DNA of 64,000 nt, taken from assembly GCA_028820655.1 (NCBI GenBank), contig JAPPIK010000004.1:62001-126000 (forward strand), in the 5' to 3' direction. Each line of letters starts with the position of its first letter. The first letter of the stretch is position 1. Under the pieces are notes generated by a model. It made no database searches. It was not told where the DNA came from and saw only the letters and a list, made by a program, of their open reading frames with translations. Source of the stretch: Candidatus Poribacteria bacterium. Lineage in GTDB: Bacteria; Poribacteria; WGA-4E; JAJDTR01. The position numbers and the translations under genes were made by a program. Of this stretch, positions 35,284 to 44,452 are shown in pieces.

Positions 35284-36390
35284 ATGAAAACCTATCGTGC
35301 TGGAGTAATCGGTTTAGGCCGCATGGGCAGCACTTTTGATGATGAGATGACCCGTGGCGGCTCTCTGTTCCTCCCCTATTGTCATGCCCCCAGTTATGAC
35401 GCTGCCCCGAATGTCGAGCTAGTGGCTGGTGCTGATATACATGACGAGCAGGCCTCCATCTTTGGCGAGCGTTGGGGACTTGGGTCGGATCACTTGTATA
35501 GTGACTACAGGGAGATGCTCGAAAAAGAACGGCTGGATCTAGTCAGTGTCTGTACAACCGCGCGAATCCGCCCGGTCATTGTGCAGGACGCTGCTCGCGC
35601 CGGTGTGAAGGCTATTTGGGCGGAGAAGCCGATCTCGTTGAGTTTGAAAGAAGCGGACGACATGATAGAAGTCTGCAGCGAGCACGGAGCGGCGTTGGCG
35701 GTTAACTGCGCGCGGCGCTGGAACCCCTTCTTTAGCGAAGCTCGGCGCCTAATTGATGAAGGCCATCTCGGTCACATTCTACAGGTGACCGTCTACGCGG
35801 CATGCGGGCTGTCTCACAATGGCAGCCACGCTATTGATGTCCTGCGCTATATGGCGGGTGGGGATGCTCAGTGGGTTTTCGGAGAGATGGAGACGGATGA
35901 AGCCGCCGCTAGTGACAACGATTTGCAAGGAAACGGATATATGGTATTTGACAACGATGTTCGTGCCTATCTCCGAAGCATGATATGCGGCGCTGCATCT
36001 TGGGAAGTTGATGTCATTGGGACAACCGGACGAATTCGTTCCTTGAACAACTCGGAGGAGTTCGAGTTCATCCAGATGGTTCCCGGTGTCGAGAGTGGCA
36101 ACAACACTCCGGCCAAAATTCCCTTTCCTATGCCGGCACGGGTTCAAGGAATGGGTCTGACCATCGTTGCGGACCTTATCAACGCCATTGAAACTGGCGA
36201 GCCGCCGAAGTGTTCCGGTGAGGACGCACGGGCGGCGTTAGAAATCGCGATTGGACTGCGGGAGTCGCATCGTCGCGGCGGGGTAAAAGTGGATCTCCCG
36301 CTTGCGGATCGAAGTTTGCGCATCTTATCAAGTGAAATTCGCGGCGACGCGGTGCCCGTCAGAATCCGCCGATTGCAAGCGCGTGGGTAG
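35284..36390 (+). CDS. Gfo/Idh/MocA family oxidoreductase
   Basis: The 368-residue NAD(P)-dependent dehydrogenase has an N-terminal Rossmann fold with GLGRMG (residues 10-15) and the family signature EKPIS (in AIWAEKPISL), followed by the second-domain segment RRWNPFFSEARRLIDEG. These enzymes oxidise or reduce sugars, inositols or related diols. It is the only plus-strand gene between 30 and 51 kb and is bounded by repeat-containing stretches on both sides, so it is probably a single transcription unit. The substrate is unknown. Confidence 0.92.
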   Translation: MKTYRAGVIGLGRMGSTFDDEMTRGGSLFLPYCHAPSYDAAPNVELVAGADIHDEQASIFGERWGLGSDHLYSDYREMLEKERLDLVSVCTTARIRPVIVQDAARAGVKAIWAEKPISLSLKEADDMIEVCSEHGAALAVNCARRWNPFFSEARRLIDEGHLGHILQVTVYAACGLSHNGSHAIDVLRYMAGGDAQWVFGEMETDEAAASDNDLQGNGYMVFDNDVRAYLRSMICGAASWEVDVIGTTGRIRSLNNSEEFEFIQMVPGVESGNNTPAKIPFPMPARVQGMGLTIVADLINAIETGEPPKCSGEDARAALEIAIGLRESHRRGGVKVDLPLADRSLRILSSEIRGDAVPVRIRRLQARG

Positions 36391-37544
36391 TCGAAGAGCG
36401 GATAGGCTGTCGATAGAAACTCGTCCTATTGCACGGAATGAATTGAAAGGCGTGCGTAACTACTGTCCGCGATGAATTGGCAGATTGCACGGAATACATG
36501 GCTAAGTCAACGAAGCCATCGCCACACCGACACGCTTTCAGCAAGCAACATTCCTATTTCGCTCTATGACTAGCCGTGAAAAGTGTTCCTTTGTAATCTA
36601 GTTTTCACTCCAGCGGAGTGAGATGTCAATAGAAAACGATTCCTCCTCGGGTCTGCACTCCAGCGGAGTGCAATGTCAATAACACCGAAAATGATCCAAC
36701 GTCCCGCACTCTAGGGGAGCACTATGTCGCGTGTTACTTGGTAGCGTGCAATTATCCCTGTCGGTATAACTCATTCAGCAAGTAACGCTCGGATTTCGCT
36801 CCAGAAGAGCGCAATGTCCGTAGATGGCGACGAACCTAAATCCTGCACTCCAGCGGAGTGAGATGTCAATAGAACACGATTCCTCCTCGGGTCTGCCTCC
36901 AGCGGAGTGCAATGTCGAGTGTTACTTGAGAGCGCGCCATTATCCCTGTCGGTATAACTCATTCAGAAAGTAACACTCATTTTTCGCTCTATGACAGGTT
37001 TTGAAAAAACGTACCTTCTTAGAAGGATTTTCACTCCAGCGGAGTGCCATGTCAATAGAATCGTGATGCGTCCAATCTCCGCGCTCCAGCGGAGCGCAAT
37101 GTCGAGTGTTACTTGGTAGAGTAACACTCCAATTTCGCTCTATGACTAGCCGTGAAAAGTGTTCCTTTGTAGTCTGGTTTTCACTCCAGCGGAGTGAGAT
37201 GTCAATAGAAAACGATTCCTCCTCGGGTCTGCACTCCAGCGGAGTGCAATGTCAATAGCACCGAAAATGTCCCAACGTCCCGCACTCCAGCGGAGTGCAA
37301 TGTTAATAGAACACGATTCCTCACCGCGTCGGCACTCCAGCGGAGTGCAATGTCGAGTGTTACTTGAGAGGGCCCTTTATCCCTGTCGCCCTCGCTCTAG
37401 AAAAGCGCAATGTGTATTGGATCTTCATCAGGGTTTAGCCCCGATCTGATCGGAATCCACGACGTGTTGGAAAATAAGATCTGCTCCGCTCATCCCAAAT
37501 TATGTGATTACGACTGCGGTGTCCACTGTTTCACATCCCCCAAT
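36391..37544. repeat. Palindromic repeat cluster C
   Basis: This is the same composite unit as cluster A. About 12 copies of CACTCCAGCGGAGTG or variants start near 36606, 36656, 36706, 36798, 36846, 36895, 37032, 37081, 37192, 37232, 37283 and 37333, with a decayed one at 37394. The TTATCCCTGTCGG-type hairpin half occurs near 36751, 36940 and 37377, here with a GGTATAA change in the second arm. Long blocks (TCGCTCTATGACTAGCCGTG, AAAGTGTTCCTTTGTA) repeat between units, pointing to recent tandem duplication. It contains no gene. Confidence 0.9.
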
Positions 37545-38774
37545 TTAATGGCTGGGATATCTCCGTCCCATCACCGTAAAGAGACCTCTTGCCTCGCGCT
37601 TGTTAGCATACCGAATGAGTGCCTCTCTTAGCCGTTGCGGAGGCCAATGCTCCTTCAGCGCTTGGTGCATCAACTGTTGTGCGGTAAAGGGAACGTTACC
37701 TCCGATAGGCGGATCCGAATCCAGATTCGTAGGAAACGAATAGCCGTCTGCTACCGCAGCAATGGTGTCTTGAACGGCTTGAGAAGAAATGGTGCCTCGT
37801 TTAGACCTGTCGAGCAGAATAGGATAGACCCTCTCCATCATAGCCTGCCGATTGATGGATTCCATCGGACGCCCAAACGCGGACGAGATCTGAAGCAGAT
37901 TGGCAATCCGATCATCTTGTGATAAGTTCGTACCGGCGGCATGAAATAACGCGGGACTAAGGAATACGACGTCTCCTTTCTCAAACGGAACTTGCGATTT
38001 CTGTTCTTCAAAAACAGCAGCGAAATCTTCTTCATGAAAGGCTAGATAACCGGCGGGGAATTGCTGCGAGAACGGTAAGAACAGTGTTGGGCCCGATTCG
38101 ATCGGCATGTCAGTGTGTGCAACACTTCCCTGCAGCGTCAGGAATTGCGACATGAGGTGAGCATGGGCTGGGAATTCCGCTGCGGTCTTCGCGGACTGAA
38201 AGCCTAGGTGGTAGTCGCGGTGGGGAGATTGTGCTTGTCCGCCCGGCTTGACGTTATTTACTTGGGCGGTAATCTGATAGTAGGGCCCTAACCAAGCCTG
38301 CGCGGCGAGAGCGAGAAGGGGATTGCCGTAGTATTCGATAAATAATTCGGGTGCAACGAGACAAGCCTTTTGAAAAGAATTCCAAATGCGTTCGTTGTCG
38401 CCGAAATGATCGCCCACTTCACCGAGTAACGATTTTTCATCGGAGACAATCTTTATGAAAATGGCTGTCATGTCATCAATCACAGCCGTGTCCTGAAACG
38501 CGCCGCGAATCACAAAAATCCCTGGACCGTCTCTGAGGCAACTTCCCAATTCAGCCTTGAGATCGGACTCTGACCCCGAATCAACAATCCCCTTTCTCAG
38601 TGTGTCGCCCAGATAGATGACGATATTCTGTTCCACACTCTCGGCAAATCGGTACGATTCCAAATCCGCGGTTTGGTCACAGATCACCCGAAATCGGTCA
38701 AGCTTGAGATCTCCGGAACCGAAGTGTTGAGGCAATTGAGCCCCAAAGATGAGGGATGACACGCGTCGATTCAC
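37545..38774 (-). CDS. PhyH-family dioxygenase 2 (long form)
   Basis: The 409-residue protein contains a PhyH-type core with His185-x-Asp187 (SPHRDYHLGF) and a distal His in PALFHAAGTNLS, followed by a helical C-terminal extension of about 110 residues. The N-terminal 80 residues are not typical of PhyH. It starts at a GTG six bases after the stop of the next PhyH gene upstream, so the two are co-translated. The substrate is unknown. Confidence 0.85.
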   Translation of the reverse strand: MNRRVSSLIFGAQLPQHFGSGDLKLDRFRVICDQTADLESYRFAESVEQNIVIYLGDTLRKGIVDSGSESDLKAELGSCLRDGPGIFVIRGAFQDTAVIDDMTAIFIKIVSDEKSLLGEVGDHFGDNERIWNSFQKACLVAPELFIEYYGNPLLALAAQAWLGPYYQITAQVNNVKPGGQAQSPHRDYHLGFQSAKTAAEFPAHAHLMSQFLTLQGSVAHTDMPIESGPTLFLPFSQQFPAGYLAFHEEDFAAVFEEQKSQVPFEKGDVVFLSPALFHAAGTNLSQDDRIANLLQISSAFGRPMESINRQAMMERVYPILLDRSKRGTISSQAVQDTIAAVADGYSFPTNLDSDPPIGGNVPFTAQQLMHQALKEHWPPQRLREALIRYANKREARGLFTVMGRRYPSH

Positions 38775-38780
38775 CTCACT

Positions 38781-39692
38781 TCAGCGGTACTCTCCTCTCC
38801 AATAATCCCTGTGAACGAACCGGTAACTCTCTAGCCCATTTGCCGGAAGTTCATCAAATTGATCGAACGGGGCAGGAGGGGAATATACAAAGGGTTCTTC
38901 ATCATCGGGTATATAGTCGGCTTGCTTCCGCAACTCGATACACGCCCGAAGAACATCCTGTTTCAGAGGAATGTACTCGGGCACGTGCGGACCGTGTGCA
39001 TTCTCTACGCCGGCGGTCCTAAATTCATAGTATATGACTCGTCTCAACCGTGGCGAAGTATTGACAGGGGAACCGTGCAACATTCGTATCTCATGAAACA
39101 GCACATCACCCGGCTGCATGTACACGGGCACCGACTCCGGCAACTCAAATTTCTCGGTTTTGAAGTACCTCATCGCCCGTTCTTGGCTCCACCGATGGCT
39201 GCCTGGAATTGCCCACACGCACGTGTCGTGATCCGCCTCATCAAGATAGAAATCCACGTTGAAAATCGGAATATCGGTGGCGCATTCTACCGCGGCATCC
39301 CGGTGCCATGGAGTGCTAATCCCCTCGTTCGGCATCTTATAGATCATGGCATCCCACGTGGGAATCAGATCCGGGCCTGTGAGTTTCTCCGCGGTCCGCA
39401 GGATATAGGGGTGTGCAAGAAGAACTCGAAATGCGTCGTCTTTATCCACCACATAGTCGATCCGTTTTAGGGTGCTCTTACCTGTTCGTCTTCCCGGTTG
39501 ATATCCGTAATCCGGGCCCGGCTGTTCCGGATTGCCGTTGACCATCAGTGTGTGTGATGAATCCCGCAGGCGCTTCTGCTCCTCTGAACTCAGGACATTT
39601 TTAAGTATCAAATAACCGTTTTCGTTAAAAAACTGAACTTCTTCGTCAGTGATAACGGTCTTCGGTTTAGTACAGGTTGATGAAGTAGACAT
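38781..39692 (-). CDS. PhyH-family dioxygenase 3
   Basis: The 303-residue protein has the canonical opening VQFFNENGYLILKNVLSSEE, the metal motif His130-x-Asp132 (TPWHRDAAVE), WAIPGSHRWS and a distal His in RMLHGSPVNTS, then Arg in LRRVIYYEF for 2-oxoglutarate. All catalytic residues are present. It lies six bases upstream of PhyH 2 in one operon. The broad role is hydroxylation of an unknown substrate. Confidence 0.93.
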   Translation of the reverse strand: MSTSSTCTKPKTVITDEEVQFFNENGYLILKNVLSSEEQKRLRDSSHTLMVNGNPEQPGPDYGYQPGRRTGKSTLKRIDYVVDKDDAFRVLLAHPYILRTAEKLTGPDLIPTWDAMIYKMPNEGISTPWHRDAAVECATDIPIFNVDFYLDEADHDTCVWAIPGSHRWSQERAMRYFKTEKFELPESVPVYMQPGDVLFHEIRMLHGSPVNTSPRLRRVIYYEFRTAGVENAHGPHVPEYIPLKQDVLRACIELRKQADYIPDDEEPFVYSPPAPFDQFDELPANGLESYRFVHRDYWRGEYR

Positions 39693-39818
39693 ATTGGATC
39701 CTACATGCGCAATCGAGTTGGGTTTCTTATGAGTCTAAAATTGAAAATTTATGCTGGTTTGATTTTTTTGGCGAGGCTCAATCGTTTGCTCCTCGTCTCC
39801 TTACATTTTAGGACAGGT

Positions 39819-40877
39819 CTAGACGTTCCCCAAGTGCTTCCTAAAGAACGTTTCCGATTTGTTGCCGCCCCACCCGTGTTCGCCGGGGTGTAAATCAAGT
39901 TCGAGTTGATCGCTTGCACCGGCAGCGTCGTATATCTCGGCCAGTTTCTGATAACATTGCATTGCCGTGTCAACTTTGAAGCATGTGTCGTTTGCGCCGA
40001 TGTCGATAAGTAATGGTCTCGGAGCAATCAACCCCTGCAGATCGGGAAGATCTACATATTTGTAGAGGCTGGGGGCCACCTGCATCCCGCAGTAGTTGAC
40101 ATCGCGGATGCCGAAAGCGGCCCAGAGATCACTGTAGCAGATTATTTCCGTCGCTCTGATTCGTTCGTCGCATAGCGCCATCCACAGTGCCATGGTGCCG
40201 CCGCCGCTCAACCCCATGACACCCAACCGCTCCTCGTCGACTGGCTGGGTGCAAATCACCGCGTCCGTCGCCGCTTTGCCGTGAGCCACGTTGATTGAAA
40301 GTGACGTCATCCCGAGCATTGTTGCGTGAAGATAGTAGAGATTGCACCAATCCCGCCCACCGGCGACCGAGTTGTGGTTGGGTTTGTTTCGGTCATTTCG
40401 CTCGCCAAAGCCAATCCAATCAATGGCATAGGTGACGAAACCCTTCTGTGCCATGACTTCACCATAATTGTAGTTATTATTGGCGATCGCCTGTTGCAAA
40501 TCGGGACTGGAATCGTTGCCCATGACGGGTTCTTTTCCAAATGCACCGTGTCCATGGCAGCACAGAAGCGCAGGCCGCTTGTCAGCATCCTTCACGCCCG
40601 CTGGCAGGTTGACGAGCAGCGTCGCCGATAGATGCCTCTGAACGTCGATTATCCAACGTTGTTTGACTAGCTCTTTGTCCTCCCACTCAGCTATCATCTC
40701 GGGGTTTGCATCTACCCCCGGAGGCGCTTCGCCCAGTGTCGCAAGAACTTTGGGAAGTGTGTTCACCTTCCATGCCGTGAATTCCTGCAAACCCTCACCT
40801 GAAAATCGACACTCGGGCTGGTGTTCTTTGGCCAATTCGATAAACATCTGTTGCGGGCTTAGGTTTCTCGTGGTCAT
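39819..40877 (-). CDS. Alpha/beta hydrolase (dienelactone hydrolase/acetyl esterase-like)
   Basis: With ATG 40877 the protein has 352 residues. The oxyanion region is CCHGHGAFG, the nucleophile elbow GLSGGG (Ser), the acid LIDIGANDTCF (Asp) and the His PGEHGWGG, a complete triad. The layout fits the acetyl-xylan esterase/DLH-like group often found beside PhyH and sugar-acid genes. A TTG start at 40991 would add 38 residues without a signal or domain, so ATG is preferred. It is cytoplasmic; the substrate is unknown. Confidence 0.85.
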   Translation of the reverse strand: MTTRNLSPQQMFIELAKEHQPECRFSGEGLQEFTAWKVNTLPKVLATLGEAPPGVDANPEMIAEWEDKELVKQRWIIDVQRHLSATLLVNLPAGVKDADKRPALLCCHGHGAFGKEPVMGNDSSPDLQQAIANNNYNYGEVMAQKGFVTYAIDWIGFGERNDRNKPNHNSVAGGRDWCNLYYLHATMLGMTSLSINVAHGKAATDAVICTQPVDEERLGVMGLSGGGTMALWMALCDERIRATEIICYSDLWAAFGIRDVNYCGMQVAPSLYKYVDLPDLQGLIAPRPLLIDIGANDTCFKVDTAMQCYQKLAEIYDAAGASDQLELDLHPGEHGWGGNKSETFFRKHLGNV

Positions 40878-41134
40878 AATCCAAAATCTCGGTTTATGGT
40901 GATGATCCCGAACACTCGGTATTGTGACGCTGAACTCACTGTGCGCCGTTCGAATTTCTTCGGAATCCGCTCGGCATTCCCTCTTGGTCAAAGGGCAGCT
41001 TGGACGCTGCTTTAAATGGCCAACACTGGCCGCCAGTCTGTGTACAAATTCTCTTCAATCAATCGTCGAGCCAATTCAAATGCTCGAGTCGAAAATACTT
41101 GAAACGATCGATGGAAGGCTAGATAACGAAACCC

Positions 41135-42364
41135 TCACCAGCTTGCGATGAATTCGTCAAGACTAAAGTCAGTCGGCATCTCGTTGAAGTTGTAATGCAT
41201 TGGTCCCGACTGAAAGCCCGGTGAGAATTGCTCTTCATCCTTTTGCAGCGCGGCATCTAGGCCTTGAAACCTCTCCCAGAGTAAGTCCGATTCAGCCAGA
41301 GAAAAGCGATCTGCGAATTGCGGTCCCCAGTTGAGGCTTGTTGGATGCGGCCGCGTTCCACGGCTACGGAGGTCTTCCGGAACACCCTCGAGATTGGGGC
41401 GTTTCGCACAACGAATATGAATGGCGGCTTTACACAAAAAAACGGTTCGCAGCCTCTTTCCATTCTCGCCGGTACCTGGGTGTATATTCTCGATACTTTG
41501 TCGAAACGCCGCTCCGTCTTTGGTAATTACGGCTCGCAGTGCCTCTTCAGTGTGATCCTGTGCCTCTGCGCTGCGGCGTGCCCACCCTTGAAAAGTCTTG
41601 CGCGCTTCGGCGTCAAGGTACTCGGTGAAATCCAGATTCCTGTAATAAACCCTTCCCCAACTCGCAAACCCGCCGTGAATGGTGCGTCGCAGTTTTGTGC
41701 TGTAGTTACTGCCCCAATGAAGGATCGGGGTAATATAGACGACACCATCTCCCGCAGCCAAGTGCGTCTGGACGCCGCTAGTGAGGGGCGCATACAGATT
41801 ATCCAGTAGCTGGCGGTTCTCCTCCTCCGTGTTTATCCGGATATGGCTGCCGGGTACAATCCAGAGCACCTCGTCGTCATAGAGCGGAATGTTCCATTGT
41901 ACATAGCTGGGTCCATTCTCTTTAATGTCCTCAATGTAACCCATCAGGGGTGCGGTGTCAATTGGGTGGATGTCCCGGTGCCAATTTGCGGGCCCGCGGT
42001 CTCGCACCGGGTTGCACATCAGAAACATCTCGGTGACAGCGGCTTCATCTACATCCATCAATTGGCGGCTGACACCCTGTGTGTTTTCGTGAAGCCAGAA
42101 CTCCACCGCGTTGGCGGTTTCAAGGTCGATTAACCGTGAACCATTTTTCGCGCCGGGATTGAGACTCAAACGGGGCTGTGGAGAACTCTCCCAGACGCCG
42201 CCGGGCGGATCGGTAGGCATGCGATCTCTCGCCCATATCGTCCGCTGGCGTTCCACGAGAATTTCGTAACTCTTTCGCAAGTCGTCCAATTTATTCTGCG
42301 GAAGGACATCGCGAATGATGAGATACCCCTGCTCGAGGAATTGGTCTCGATTTATCTGCATCAT
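41135..42364 (-). CDS. PhyH-family dioxygenase 4 (long form)
   Basis: The 409-residue protein opens FLEQGYLIIRDVLPQNKLDD and has His129-x-Asp131 (NWHRDIHPID), WIVPGSHIRI and a distal His in PILHWGSNYS. Compared with PhyH 3 it has a long insertion after residue 45 and a C-terminal extension of about 130 residues rich in charged residues (EEALRAVITKDG). It probably belongs with the PhyH/esterase group. The second Met is an equally good start. Confidence 0.9.
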   Translation of the reverse strand: MMQINRDQFLEQGYLIIRDVLPQNKLDDLRKSYEILVERQRTIWARDRMPTDPPGGVWESSPQPRLSLNPGAKNGSRLIDLETANAVEFWLHENTQGVSRQLMDVDEAAVTEMFLMCNPVRDRGPANWHRDIHPIDTAPLMGYIEDIKENGPSYVQWNIPLYDDEVLWIVPGSHIRINTEEENRQLLDNLYAPLTSGVQTHLAAGDGVVYITPILHWGSNYSTKLRRTIHGGFASWGRVYYRNLDFTEYLDAEARKTFQGWARRSAEAQDHTEEALRAVITKDGAAFRQSIENIHPGTGENGKRLRTVFLCKAAIHIRCAKRPNLEGVPEDLRSRGTRPHPTSLNWGPQFADRFSLAESDLLWERFQGLDAALQKDEEQFSPGFQSGPMHYNFNEMPTDFSLDEFIASW

Positions 42365-42464
42365 CGTGTTTCGTGGCCGGCATGTTTTCCACCTTCCGCA
42401 CGAGGGTGATAAAACCGGCCAAATGAGTAATCGCGGTCCGAATCAGTGCTCCAACAGATAACAA

Positions 42465-42512
42465 AAAAGGGGTGTACTCCCGCTAAGAACCCACCGGGAC
42501 TACACCCCTTTT
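42465..42512 (-). terminator. Rho-independent terminator of the gene at 42541
   Basis: AAAAGGGGTGTA and TACACCCCTTTT form a 12-base stem. Read on the minus strand it is followed by a run of T, directly after the stop of the 42541-43383 gene. It can also weakly terminate in the plus direction. Confidence 0.8.
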
Positions 42513-42540
42513 GTCCGTCATCACACAATGTAAGACGCCG

Positions 42541-43383
42541 CTACAGTCTTGATTTAATGGTTCCCCAGGTTGTTGAAACCTTGTCCGCGGGATCGACCGC
42601 CGTTGGTCCGTCAGGACCGTACACCATGAAATCACGGAAGTGAATGGCACCCCCATCAGACCACGTCGCTAGACCCGGACGTCCACCAGGATTCGAATCA
42701 TTTGGATAGCCTTCCAGCTCAACCTCATCATTCAGCGAAGCATTAATATGGGTACCGGTGACTTCAACCACTGGATGAAAGTATTCCTCGCCAAAAGCAC
42801 CGGGATCGTTAAGCCATTCACCCACCCGTGTATGGCTAACGAACTCTTCTCCTAGCCCCGCGCCTGCTACTTGGGCCGCCGTATATCTAATTCGCGCGTC
42901 ATCACCGTGATTCGGCCATTTGGCTTTGAGACCGGGCGTAAACTCATACATATACAATCCATTGTTTCCACCCTCTTGATCGAAGGTCCACATGAACATG
43001 TTTTTACGCTCGGCACTTACCGGATCTTGACCGTATCGAAGCATGACATACCACCATCCCACGTTGTCCTTATTGCCGAATACAAACTCTACTGCTTTAA
43101 CTTCAACAGTGAAATCGGTCGGCGCACCTAGTTCCTGCCATATACTGTTTTTTATGACAAACACATTAAAGGTAAAGTTGATGTCAGAGACTATCAGTTC
43201 ATTACCTTCAATCGTCCAAGTGGGCCCCGCTTCGCCCGTCGCCCACTCAAATTGATCTAGGTCGTTGGCGCCGTTTTCGCAACATTGGGCGTACATCTGT
43301 GCTGCAACCGGTGTAGAAAATCCGCCTATTACCCCCACACCAATTAACGTGAGGATAAATAGCATTGTCATTCCTCGTCCCAT
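42541..43383 (-). CDS. Secreted concanavalin-like protein, paralogue 1
   Basis: The 280-residue protein has a signal peptide (MLFILTLIGVGVIGGFSTPVAAQ), then MYAQCCENGANDLDQFEWA. The rest looks like a beta-sandwich related to the 3-keto-disaccharide hydrolase/LamG clan (NNGLYMYEFTPG, GRPGLATWSDGGAIHFRDFMVYG). It ends in VDPADKVSTTWGTIKSRL, a tail also seen in three other secreted proteins here. GGAGAG precedes the ATG. Function is unknown; carbohydrate binding is possible. Confidence 0.8.
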   Translation of the reverse strand: MGRGMTMLFILTLIGVGVIGGFSTPVAAQMYAQCCENGANDLDQFEWATGEAGPTWTIEGNELIVSDINFTFNVFVIKNSIWQELGAPTDFTVEVKAVEFVFGNKDNVGWWYVMLRYGQDPVSAERKNMFMWTFDQEGGNNGLYMYEFTPGLKAKWPNHGDDARIRYTAAQVAGAGLGEEFVSHTRVGEWLNDPGAFGEEYFHPVVEVTGTHINASLNDEVELEGYPNDSNPGGRPGLATWSDGGAIHFRDFMVYGPDGPTAVDPADKVSTTWGTIKSRL

Positions 43384-43585
43384 GATTTCTCTCCTTTATA
43401 CCTTATGATAAACTAAGGTCGGTTAGTTTCGCCAAACTACGGGGAATCTTTCATTAAAGGGTACACGTCAATAGATTCACGTTCAAGATTCGTGAACCTA
43501 ACCATATTATCACGAGTAAATAACATTGTCAATAAATAAAATAATGTAATGAACGGGGGAGAGATTGCATCTAATGACATGTTTT

Positions 43586-44371
43586 CTAGAGATCTGCTTT
43601 AATCTTTCCCCAAATTGTAGTGACCTTTCCGTACGGCTCTGCTGCGTATCCCTTGCGTCCATAAACCAAGAAACTGACCGACACGGCGCCGTTCTCCGAC
43701 CATACGCCCACGCCTGGACGTCCCCTTGAATTAGTATCGTTTGGAAACTTATCTAGCTCGGTTTCGCCCCACAAGTCAACACTTATGGTTTCGCCAGTAA
43801 CGACCATTTTGACGTCAACCGAATCTTGCCCAAAATTTTTCGGATCGTTTATCCACGCCCCCGCCCGGGTGCGGCTGCCAGGCACCGGCCTGATTCGATT
43901 CCCATCGACCCATTGATACAGGTACAACCCGTTGTTTTGGCCCTCCTCATCCAGCGTCCACTTTATCATATTCAAGCGCCGCTTGTAAGTTGCCGGATTC
44001 TCTTGCGCATATCTGGCTACCACATAAAGCCATCCGATATTATTTCGTTCTCCCATGACGATGTCGGAAAAGGTGGCTTCAATAGTAAAGTCGGTCGGCC
44101 TTCTAAAGTCTTTCCAAACGTCCTTATCAACCAGAATCATGTTCCAATTGAAAGTAATGTTGGAAATACGCAACTTTTCGTCCTTCACCTTGAAGACTGT
44201 GCCTGGAGTGATCGAAGCCCACTCAAAGTTCTTGAGTGACCGCTCGTTTGGGCAACACTCGGCGTAAAGTTGCGCTCTCACCGGCGCAATCGGCGCTGCC
44301 GCCATACTCATCGTTGCAATCAAGGTAAGACTTAACAGTCTCTTCACCTGCCGTATCATGATGGCTTCCAT
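43586..44371 (-). CDS. Secreted concanavalin-like protein, paralogue 2
   Basis: The 261-residue paralogue of the previous gene has a signal peptide (LLSLTLIATMSMAAAPIAPVRAQ), the mature start LYAECCPNE and matching strands (NNGLYLYQWVDG, GRPGVGVWSENGAVSVSFLVYG). The tail is GKVTTIWGKIKADL. The twin-Cys motif CC near the mature N-terminus is shared by both and may form a disulphide or ligand site. GGAGGT five bases before ATG 44371 fixes the start. Confidence 0.8.
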   Translation of the reverse strand: MEAIMIRQVKRLLSLTLIATMSMAAAPIAPVRAQLYAECCPNERSLKNFEWASITPGTVFKVKDEKLRISNITFNWNMILVDKDVWKDFRRPTDFTIEATFSDIVMGERNNIGWLYVVARYAQENPATYKRRLNMIKWTLDEEGQNNGLYLYQWVDGNRIRPVPGSRTRAGAWINDPKNFGQDSVDVKMVVTGETISVDLWGETELDKFPNDTNSRGRPGVGVWSENGAVSVSFLVYGRKGYAAEPYGKVTTIWGKIKADL

Positions 44372-44452
44372 ACAACCTCCATCTCATGGCGAACCTACCT
44401 CGATTGACTCGGGGACTACCAAGCACGCGAAATCCATAAATTGGAGATTTCC

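Noticed and set aside
42160-42175. Third GAGACTCAA copy as a Fur-like site
   Set aside because: It lies inside the coding sequence of PhyH 4 and lacks the flanking palindrome.
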